Assembly: GCA_020024855.1 (NCBI GenBank)
Contig: JAHHTB010000049.1
Coordinates: 1-12,177, forward strand
DNA length: 12,177 nt
From: Fusobacterium sp.
GTDB lineage: Bacteria; Fusobacteriota; Fusobacteriia; Fusobacteriales; Fusobacteriaceae
Reading direction: 5' to 3'
The translations under genes and the position numbers were made by a program. Positions within the stretch are counted from its first letter, which is position 1, and each line of letters opens with the position of its first letter. Positions 6,596 to 12,177 of the stretch are shown here, piece by piece. The notes under the pieces were generated by a model. The model was not told where the DNA came from. It saw nothing but the letters and a program-made list of their open reading frames with translations, and ran no database searches.

Positions 6596-7234
6596 ATGAA
6601 TAAAAAAAATTTTAAAGATTATAACACTGAAGTTATGTTACAAATATTAAAAAATGCAAATATAAGTTTATTAGAAGCTGAAAGTGCAAAAAATGAAGAA
6701 AAAATAAAATTTATAAAAGAGGAGATAATTCCTAAATATGAAAAATTATATCTAGCTCTTAGAGAATTAGATATAAGAGATAAATCTGATGAAGAAATCA
6801 AAACTTTTAAAGAAACTGTTGATAAAATAGCAAGTACAAATAATTTAACAGAGGAATATATAAAAAAATGTATAGCTATTAGAGAGGAACTAAGAGGAAA
6901 ATCAGGTGCAGAAGTAACAAAGAGAATGTTTGAATATACACTTAAAAATTTTAAAAAGAAAAAAGGAATTCTTCTTGAAAAAATGAATGTTCTTTTAAAA
7001 GAAGAAGCTCAATTAGAAGCAGATTTAAAAGAGTGTATTCAATATGATGCTGAAATGGAAATTTCAGGAAAAATTGTAGATGTGAGAGAAAAGAAAAGAG
7101 ATTTAAAAGAAATTATAGATGCAAATGAAAAAGAGATTGAGAAAATAACAAATGATATAAATTCAAAATGGAAATATGAAATTTATGGAACAATCTCAAG
7201 AGATGAACTAAAAAAAACAGTAGAGGGAGAATAG
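6596..7234 (+). CDS. Hypothetical coiled-coil protein, Lys/Glu-rich
   Basis: This 212-residue, highly charged protein has no recognised family. It lacks a signal peptide or membrane helix and has only one cysteine-containing stretch in each half (KKCIA near 95 and KECIQY near 150). Predicted to be almost all helical; residues about 110-195 look like a long antiparallel coiled coil, with a KKKK-rich turn, a run of alternating K/E heptads and a conserved-looking ending (SKWKYEIYGTISRDELKK). The start at 6596 lies one base after the methyltransferase stop with GAGAG (6586-6590) five bases upstream; an in-frame ATG at 6581 would overlap the upstream gene by 14 bases and has no better ribosome site. 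One-base gaps on both sides place it firmly in the operon. Its job is unknown. Confidence 0.75.
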   Translation: MNKKNFKDYNTEVMLQILKNANISLLEAESAKNEEKIKFIKEEIIPKYEKLYLALRELDIRDKSDEEIKTFKETVDKIASTNNLTEEYIKKCIAIREELRGKSGAEVTKRMFEYTLKNFKKKKGILLEKMNVLLKEEAQLEADLKECIQYDAEMEISGKIVDVREKKRDLKEIIDANEKEIEKITNDINSKWKYEIYGTISRDELKKTVEGE

Positions 7235-7235
7235 A

Positions 7236-7898
7236 ATGTTAAAAATTCTTGGATTTTTTATAGTTGGAATATTTGTAGTTACAATAGCAAGAAATAAACT
7301 TATGGGAAATCCTGTAAGAAAAAATATAAAAACAATAGAAAATAAAGCGGAGGTACCAATGACAGATTTAATATTAAATGCAAAGATAGTAACAGATAAA
7401 GGAGATATAAATTTAAAACTTTTCCCTGAAGTTGCACCAGTAACAGTATTAAACTTTGCTCACTTAGCAAAAAGAGGATACTATGACAATCTTAAATTCC
7501 ACAGAGTTATAGCTGACTTTATGATTCAAGGTGGAGACCCAACAGGAACAGGAGCAGGTGGACCTGGTTACCAATTTGGTGATGAGTTTAAAGAGGGAGT
7601 TGTTTTTGATAGAAAAGGACTTCTAGCAATGGCAAATGCAGGAAAAAATACAAATGGTTCACAATTTTTTATAACTCATGTAGAAACTCCATGGCTTAAC
7701 TACCACCACACAATTTTTGGTGAAGTTGTATCAGATAAAGACCAAGATGTAGTTAATAAAATAGCTCAAGGAGATGTTATTAAAACTATTGAAATCACAG
7801 GAGACTTTGATAAATTCTTAACAGAAGATAACAAAAAAATGACTGAACAAATGGATGAAATGTTAGATGGACAATTCTCTAATCTAAAAAAATATTAA
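7236..7898 (+). CDS. Membrane-anchored cyclophilin-type peptidyl-prolyl cis-trans isomerase
   Basis: This 220-residue protein has an uncleaved-looking signal anchor (about 2-18, followed by ARNK) and a linker, then a cyclophilin domain (about 45-190) and a charged tail. Cyclophilins speed cis-trans isomerisation of X-Pro bonds during folding. Active-site residues are visible: FHR (R90), FMIQGGD (F95, Q98), NGSQFFI (140-146), W153 and the nearby HH (157-158) in place of the canonical loop His. No lipobox is seen. The ATG at 7236 follows GAGGGAG (7223-7229) by six bases and lies one base after the previous stop. A second, stronger ribosome site and an in-frame ATG at codon 42 (7359) could make a soluble form of 179 residues lacking the anchor. 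It is the last gene of the operon, before a strong terminator. Confidence 0.93.
   Translation: MLKILGFFIVGIFVVTIARNKLMGNPVRKNIKTIENKAEVPMTDLILNAKIVTDKGDINLKLFPEVAPVTVLNFAHLAKRGYYDNLKFHRVIADFMIQGGDPTGTGAGGPGYQFGDEFKEGVVFDRKGLLAMANAGKNTNGSQFFITHVETPWLNYHHTIFGEVVSDKDQDVVNKIAQGDVIKTIEITGDFDKFLTEDNKKMTEQMDEMLDGQFSNLKKY
7349..7361 (+). promoter_or_regulatory. Internal ribosome-binding site and alternative start within the cyclophilin gene
   Basis: GGAGGT (7349-7354), a full match to the anti-Shine-Dalgarno sequence, lies at ideal distance (5 bases after GGAGG) before an in-frame ATG at 7359-7361. The ATG opens the sequence MTDLILNAKI, which is the edge of the cyclophilin fold. It is a better site than the one at the upstream start and uses a GCG codon, uncommon in such AT-rich genes. 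Confidence 0.6.
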
Positions 7899-7900
7899 TA

Positions 7901-7929
7901 AAAAGAGAGTGATTATCACTCTCTTTTTT
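7901..7929. terminator. Bidirectional terminator between the cyclophilin and asparaginase genes
   Basis: A perfect 12-bp stem (AAAAGAGAGTGA at 7901-7912, complement at 7916-7927) encloses a 3-base loop. The + strand ends in six Ts (7924-7929), stopping the psd operon two bases after the cyclophilin stop. The - strand arm ends in TTTT and continues T-rich, stopping the asparaginase gene, whose stop codon touches the stem (7928-7930). Confidence 0.92.
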
Positions 7930-9331
7930 AAATATTTTCATAAAATATATTTATATCAAAATTATCAAAAGTAAATGGCTCTTTAGAAACTATACTCACA
8001 ATTAATTTATCATCTGTAAAAATATAATTTTTTGATGTGTAAGAGATAGTTGTAAAAATAGAGTTACTATTATTTAAATCTTTTTCTATTAAATAAGTTT
8101 TACTTTGACTATCTTCAGAACTATTATATATATCAAGCTTAAATTGAGCAGATTTTTTATCTGATTTAAGAGAGAGATTGTGTATATCAATATCAATTTT
8201 AACCAAATCATCTGCTGAAACTTTTTTTGGAAGAGTAATCTCATAAGAAAATTTTTCAGAATAATTTTCATTTGTAAAATTATAATTGCATTGACTTATA
8301 GACTGTTCTCCAGCAAGGCTCATCATCATTTTTTTCTTAATTTCATCAGTAGAGATATTTTTTCCTAAAAGGTACATAAGTTTTGTTACAGCAGATTCAG
8401 GAGTAAGGTCACTTCCACTTATAACTCCAGCCTGAATAAGACGACTACTTGCCTCATATAATCCCATTTTAACCATACCAGTTGTGCATTGAGAAATATT
8501 TACAACTATAATTCCCTTTGATGTAAGATATTCTATAACCTCTATAAATTCATCAGAGGTAGGAGCATTTCCATTTCCATAAGTTTTAAGAACAACACCC
8601 TTTAACCCTGTCATACTAGCAAAAAGATTTTTTAAAAATGAGGGCTTTATTCCTGGGAATAATTCAAGAATAAGAACATTATTATCAAAACAAGGCTCTA
8701 TAAAAAATTTCTTTTTTGGAAGAGGAGAGATATTTCTTGATATTTTTATCTCTGCTCCCACTTCTCCAAGAGGTGTAAAATTAGGAGAAGAAAAACCAAA
8801 ATAGTTTGTAGCATCATTTTTTCTTGCTCTATTTCCCCTTATAAGTGAATCTCTAAAAAATATTGCCACCTCAGGTACAAGAGGAATATCATAAAGAGAG
8901 TGTCCAGCAATTTCAATAGATGTGATAAGATTTTGTAAGGCATCACTTCTTACTGCCTGTAAAGGTTTTTGAGAACCTGTAAGGATAACAGGCTTTGATA
9001 AATTTCTAAGAGTGAAAGAAAGAGCTGATGCAGTGTATGCCATAGTATCAGTTCCATGAAGAATAACAAATCCTATATATTTATCGTAATTTTCAAAAAT
9101 AATTTTAGAAATTTTTATCCATGTCTCAGGGGACATATTTGAAGAATCTATAAGAGGGCTAAGCTGACAATAATCTATTGGAAAACTATTAAGAACAGGA
9201 AAATCTTTAGATACTTCTTCCCAACTGTTTGCAGGTCTTAAGGGGCTATAGGGATTATTTTTTTCTTGATGAACCATACATATAGTTCCACCAGTATTTA
9301 TAATTAAAATTTTATTTTCTATTTTTATCAA
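7928..9331 (-). CDS. ansA: Type I-like L-asparaginase with an extra C-terminal region
   Basis: The first 345 residues are a cytosolic type I asparaginase, which hydrolyses L-asparagine to aspartate and ammonia. Visible landmarks are NTGGTI (12-17, nucleophile T16), HGTDTM (92-97, T94 and D95), LTGSQKP (117-123), RGNRARKND with the likely K171, and GNGNAPT (252-258). No signal peptide is seen. Family members are usually about 330-345 residues. Here about 120 more follow (about 350-467), with alternating hydrophobic residues suggesting beta strands, many Asn/Ser/Lys, and no recognised domain. The start is uncertain: the only conventional in-frame start after the stop at 9337-9339 is TTG at 9331, but AGGAG (9336-9332 on the - strand) touches it directly. 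It is divergent from NhaC and convergent with the cyclophilin gene. The symbol refers to the catalytic domain. Confidence 0.88.
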   Translation of the reverse strand: MIKIENKILIINTGGTICMVHQEKNNPYSPLRPANSWEEVSKDFPVLNSFPIDYCQLSPLIDSSNMSPETWIKISKIIFENYDKYIGFVILHGTDTMAYTASALSFTLRNLSKPVILTGSQKPLQAVRSDALQNLITSIEIAGHSLYDIPLVPEVAIFFRDSLIRGNRARKNDATNYFGFSSPNFTPLGEVGAEIKISRNISPLPKKKFFIEPCFDNNVLILELFPGIKPSFLKNLFASMTGLKGVVLKTYGNGNAPTSDEFIEVIEYLTSKGIIVVNISQCTTGMVKMGLYEASSRLIQAGVISGSDLTPESAVTKLMYLLGKNISTDEIKKKMMMSLAGEQSISQCNYNFTNENYSEKFSYEITLPKKVSADDLVKIDIDIHNLSLKSDKKSAQFKLDIYNSSEDSQSKTYLIEKDLNNSNSIFTTISYTSKNYIFTDDKLIVSIVSKEPFTFDNFDINIFYENI

Positions 9332-9415
9332 CTCCTATTTTGGAAAACTAAAATCATATTACATTATAATATAAATATATAAAAAAAAAATATACTAGAA
9401 AAAGGAGTGATGATT
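9332..9415. promoter_or_regulatory. Divergent AT-rich promoter region between the asparaginase and NhaC genes
   Basis: This short region must drive both genes. A palindrome ATTATAAT (9363-9370) carries TATAAT for both directions: + at 9365-9370 and - at 9368-9363. For the + strand the nearest -35 candidate (TTGGAA, 9340-9345) has a long 19-base spacer. For the - strand an A10 run (9381-9390) lies near the -35 position. Overlapping -10 boxes would make the two genes compete for polymerase. Confidence 0.4.
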
Positions 9416-10801
9416 TTGGATAAAAAAATTACAAAAATTCAAGAAGCAATAATTTATTTTTTTATATTAATATCTATTTTAATTTTAGGAATAGGAATTT
9501 TAAAAATAGAATTACAAGTTGTCTTATTAATTTCTCTATTTTTTACAGTGGGATATAGTATGTATAGAGGATATACTTTTGAATATTTATTAGAATGTAT
9601 GAGTAAGAGTATAATAAAATCTTATGAAGCTCTACTTATATTCATTTTGATAGGGGCTATAATAGGAAGCTGGGTTCTTGCTGGGACAATTCCAAGTTTA
9701 ATATATTATGGATTAAGTATATTATCTCCAAAAATATTTTTACCAGCAGGACTTATTATTTGTAGTTTGACTTCTGTTATATTAGGAACATCTTGGGGAA
9801 CTATTTCAACAGTTGGAATAGCTCTTGTGGGAATAGGAGAGGCTATTGGTGTCCCTATGCCAATCACTTGTGGAATGATAGTGTCGGGAGCATTTTTTGG
9901 AGATAAAATTTCTCCAATGTCAGACACAACAAATTTAGTTGCTGTTACTACTGAAACTAAATTGCATGAACATATTTCTTCAATGCTTTATACAACAATT
10001 CCAGCATATATAATTTCTCTTTTGATGTATACAGTAATAGGTTTTAAATATACAGCTATAAATATAAATTATAGCAATGTAAATTTGATAAAAGAAACTT
10101 TGAGTTCTGAATTTAATATATCAGTTATAACATTTTTACCAATAATAATAGTGATGGTGTTAAATTTTTTAAAAAAGCCAACAATTATTAATATGTTTAT
10201 TGGAATAGTTGTAGGAACTTTGATTTCAATTTTTATTCAAGGAGCATCATTAAGAGATAGCTTACAAGTTATAAATCTTGGTTATACTAATTCAACAAAT
10301 ATAGAGATAGTTGATAAAATTATTTTAAGAGGTGGAATACAAAGTATGATGTATACATTTTCTTTAACATTCTTGGCACTTTCTCTAGGTGGAATTTTAT
10401 CAGAAATTGGATATTTAAAAGTTGTGATAGAAGATTTATTAAAAAAAATAAAAAGAATAGGAACTCTTGTAACCTTTACAATACTTTCGTGCTTTATGAG
10501 TAATTTAATACTAAGTGAAGCATACTTAACAATCATATTGAATGCTAATTTATATAAAGAGGAGTATAAAAAAAGAGGATTGAAAACAAGTATGTTGAGT
10601 AGAACTTTAGAAGAGGGAGGGACATTAACAACAGGGCTTATTCCTTGGACAACAGCTGGGGCTTTTATAGGTGCAACTCTCCCTGTAACAGTTTTAGATT
10701 ATCTTCCATTTACTTTTTTTAATTTAGTAAATATAGTTGTATCTGTTGTGTTTAGTTATCTAGGAATTTTTATTTTGAGAAGTAAAAAAAATAAAATTTA
10801 A
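9416..10801 (+). CDS. nhaC: NhaC-family Na+/H+ antiporter
   Basis: This 461-residue integral membrane protein has about eleven hydrophobic helices. It shows the NhaC signatures VILGTSWGTISTVGIAL (121-137) and SGAFFGDKISPMSDTTNL (157-174). The second half contains LSEAYLTIILNANLY and LEEGGTLTTGLIPWTTAGAF, also typical. NhaC members exchange Na+ for H+; the relative MleN exchanges malate and lactate with cations, so substrate exchange is possible here. Start choice: TTG at 9416 lies eight bases after AGGAG (9403-9407), whereas the ATG at 9410 is only two bases away, giving two extra residues. TTG is preferred, but the ATG is a real alternative. It is divergent from the asparaginase, which may link the two in asparagine or aspartate use; this is inferred. 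No clear terminator separates it from aroK. Confidence 0.88.
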   Translation: MDKKITKIQEAIIYFFILISILILGIGILKIELQVVLLISLFFTVGYSMYRGYTFEYLLECMSKSIIKSYEALLIFILIGAIIGSWVLAGTIPSLIYYGLSILSPKIFLPAGLIICSLTSVILGTSWGTISTVGIALVGIGEAIGVPMPITCGMIVSGAFFGDKISPMSDTTNLVAVTTETKLHEHISSMLYTTIPAYIISLLMYTVIGFKYTAININYSNVNLIKETLSSEFNISVITFLPIIIVMVLNFLKKPTIINMFIGIVVGTLISIFIQGASLRDSLQVINLGYTNSTNIEIVDKIILRGGIQSMMYTFSLTFLALSLGGILSEIGYLKVVIEDLLKKIKRIGTLVTFTILSCFMSNLILSEAYLTIILNANLYKEEYKKRGLKTSMLSRTLEEGGTLTTGLIPWTTAGAFIGATLPVTVLDYLPFTFFNLVNIVVSVVFSYLGIFILRSKKNKI

Positions 10802-10856
10802 TCTTTTCTATATTATAACTTACTTTTAAAAATAGTTATGAATAAAGTAGAAGGTA

Positions 10857-10865
10857 TGATATACT
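10857..10865 (+). promoter_or_regulatory. Possible extended -10 promoter of aroK
   Basis: TG at 10857-10858 plus one base and TATACT (10860-10865) form an extended -10 element. No convincing -35 box is present. Start near 10872 would leave a leader of about 14 bases containing the GAGAGGTG ribosome site. It would mean the upstream in-frame ATG at 10838 is not used. Confidence 0.35.
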
Positions 10866-10885
10866 TTAATACGAGAGGTGAAAAT

Positions 10886-11401
10886 ATGAAAGATAATATT
10901 GCTCTTATAGGTTTTATGGGCAGTGGAAAAACAACTATAGGAAGACTTCTTGCAAAAGCTCTTGATATGAAGTATGTTGATATAGATAGAGAGATTGTAA
11001 GGATAGAGAATCGTCCTATTACAGAGATTTTTGAAAAAGAGGGAGAAAGTTATTTTAGAGCTTTAGAAAGAAAAATTATAGCTAAGGAATCAAAGGACAA
11101 TAACATAGTAATTGCAACAGGTGGTGGAGCTATAATAGATAATGAAAATATAAAAAGCTTGAAAGAAACTTCTTTTGTGGTATACTTAAATTGTAGTATA
11201 GATTGTATATATGAAAGGGTAAAAGATAAAACACACAGACCTTTATTAAATGTAGAAAATAAATACGAAACAATAGTTGAGCTTTACAATAAACGTAGAA
11301 TACTTTATAAAATTTCATGTGATTTTAGCGTGGATATAAATATGGACACTAATATGTATGATACAGTAGAAAAGATAAAAAAGAAATATATATTAAGTTA
11401 A
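10886..11401 (+). CDS. aroK: Shikimate kinase
   Basis: This 171-residue cytosolic enzyme phosphorylates shikimate to shikimate 3-phosphate with ATP, the fifth step of chorismate synthesis. Landmarks are the Walker A loop GFMGSGKTT (9-17), the shikimate-binding VDIDREI (D34), the YFRALE motif (R58), the TGGGA glycine stretch (78-82, Walker B-like region) and the lid RPLL (R118). Its length is typical of stand-alone AroK. The ATG at 10886 has GAGAGGTG (10873-10880) five bases upstream; an in-frame ATG at 10838 would add 16 residues with no ribosome site, so it is rejected. It lies 84 bases after nhaC and 20 before a short-chain dehydrogenase, with which it is probably co-transcribed. No other aromatic pathway gene is visible. 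Confidence 0.95.
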   Translation: MKDNIALIGFMGSGKTTIGRLLAKALDMKYVDIDREIVRIENRPITEIFEKEGESYFRALERKIIAKESKDNNIVIATGGGAIIDNENIKSLKETSFVVYLNCSIDCIYERVKDKTHRPLLNVENKYETIVELYNKRRILYKISCDFSVDINMDTNMYDTVEKIKKKYILS

Positions 11402-11421
11402 AATTAGGAGGGGTAGTTTCT

Positions 11422-12177
11422 ATGGAAAGCAGATTAACAGGAAAGGTAGTATTAATTACAGGAGCAACAGCAGGAATAGGAAGAAGTACAGCTTTTGGTT
11501 TTGCTAAAATGGGTTGTAAACTTCTTTTACTTGTAAGAAATGCAGAAAAAGGTGAAGCATTAAAAAAAGAGATACAAGAAAAATATGATGTAGAAATTAA
11601 ACTTTTAATAGTTAATGTAAGAGATGCAAAAGGAATTGAAACAGCAATTCTTGGACTTCCTGAAGAATGGAAAAAAATAAGCATTCTTGTAAATAATGCA
11701 GGACTTGCTTATGGACTTGATAAAGTTTATACTGCAGAAATAAATGACATTGACGAAGTAATTGACACAAATATTAAAGGAATGCTTTATGTAACAAGAG
11801 TAGTAGTTCCATTAATGCTTGAGTATAAAATGGAAGGTCATGTAATAAATCTTGGATCAATAGCAGCTGTTTCAGCTTATCCTGGAGGAGCAATTTATTG
11901 TGCAACAAAGGCAGCAATAAAACTTTTAAGTGATGGACTAAGAATAGATTTAGTTGATACACCAATAAAAGTAACTAATATTCAACCTGGTATTGTAGAA
12001 ACAGGATTTAGCCTTGTAAGATTTAAAGGAGATAAAGAAAGAGCAGATGCTGTTTATAGAGGAATAGAATCTCTTACTCCTGATGACGTAGCAGATACTA
12101 TTATTTATGCTGCAAATATCCCTCATAATGTTCAATTAACTGAAATCACTATGACACCTTTACATCAGGCTGATGGA
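11422..12177 (+). CDS. SDR family NADP-dependent oxidoreductase, YdfG-like, 3' end cut by the window
   Basis: This is an open frame of 252 codons without a stop to the window end, so the C-terminus is missing, probably by only a few residues. It is a classical short-chain dehydrogenase: TGATAGIG cofactor loop (13-20), R39-N40 after the second strand (favouring NADP(H)), NNAG (91-94), the tetrad N117, S146, Y159 and K163 (YCATK), and PGIVET (189-194). The late TPLHQADG stretch and overall pattern resemble YdfG, which oxidises L-serine, L-allo-threonine and 3-hydroxy acids; the exact substrate is inferred. ATG at 11422 follows AGGAGGGG (11406-11413) by eight bases, a strong site. It lies 20 bases after aroK, and no terminator is seen between them. 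Confidence 0.9.
   Translation, partial: MESRLTGKVVLITGATAGIGRSTAFGFAKMGCKLLLLVRNAEKGEALKKEIQEKYDVEIKLLIVNVRDAKGIETAILGLPEEWKKISILVNNAGLAYGLDKVYTAEINDIDEVIDTNIKGMLYVTRVVVPLMLEYKMEGHVINLGSIAAVSAYPGGAIYCATKAAIKLLSDGLRIDLVDTPIKVTNIQPGIVETGFSLVRFKGDKERADAVYRGIESLTPDDVADTIIYAANIPHNVQLTEITMTPLHQADG

Noticed and set aside
8089..8271. 60-codon open frame inside the asparaginase C-terminal region, same strand but different frame
   Set aside because: I considered a frameshift creating the odd C-terminus. The main frame continues to a stop that abuts a terminator, while the other frame is Leu/Ile/Lys-biased AT-rich noise.
10838..10885. Longer shikimate kinase start at the ATG at 10838
   Set aside because: No ribosome site precedes it, the extra residues fall outside the AroK fold, and the ATG at 10886 has GAGAGGTG at good spacing.
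11349..12135. Antisense open frames on the - strand across the dehydrogenase gene
   Set aside because: They are shadows of a strongly conserved short-chain dehydrogenase on the + strand and show no family motifs or ribosome sites.
1..12177. Defence system, mobile element or CRISPR array
   Set aside because: No transposase, integrase, nuclease or toxin-antitoxin-like genes and no spaced repeats were seen; composition is uniform throughout.

Overview
The window is very AT-rich. Its codon use favours AAA, AGA, ATA and TTA, Shine-Dalgarno sites are strong (AGGAG/GGAGG), intergenic gaps are short, and genes end in compact U-tract hairpins. Together with the gene set this points to a Fusobacterium-like member of Fusobacteriota. 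A low-GC clostridial relative cannot be ruled out by eye. The content is mostly core metabolism and housekeeping. I see no CRISPR array, transposon, phage gene, rRNA or tRNA, and no gap over about 185 bases lacks a gene.

Layout. (1) 108-1205 (+): a stand-alone class V PLP aminotransferase of the alanine-glyoxylate/serine-pyruvate type, with phased A-tracts at its promoter and its own terminator. (2) 1366-2801 (-): two separately transcribed genes, an EamA/DMT permease and methylglyoxal synthase (mgsA). Each has a hairpin terminator, and the permease has a good sigma-70 promoter. (3) 2987-7898 (+): a tight six-gene run, probably one operon: psd, a small membrane-anchored NusG domain II protein, an AI-2E family permease, a THUMP-domain RNA methyltransferase, a coiled-coil protein of unknown function, and a membrane-anchored cyclophilin. 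It ends at a bidirectional terminator shared with the convergent asparaginase gene. (4) 7928-9331 (-): an asparaginase with an extra C-terminal region, divergent from (5) an NhaC-family antiporter at 9416-10801 (+). (6) 10886-12177 (+): shikimate kinase (aroK), then a short-chain dehydrogenase cut by the window end.

How the genes may work together. The psd operon mixes envelope functions (phosphatidylethanolamine synthesis, three membrane proteins) with rRNA modification and protein folding, a typical housekeeping mixture with no single pathway. The asparaginase/NhaC pair shares an intergenic region and may link asparagine or aspartate use with ion or substrate exchange; this is inference.

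The most interesting local signals are: a near-perfect internal Shine-Dalgarno site and ATG at codon 42 of the cyclophilin, exactly where the soluble domain begins, suggesting anchored and soluble isoforms; an asparaginase whose only conventional start codon (TTG) abuts its Shine-Dalgarno site with no spacer; the extra asparaginase C-terminal region; and three A6 tracts spaced exactly 10 bp apart upstream of the first gene. I found no convincing new multi-gene system.
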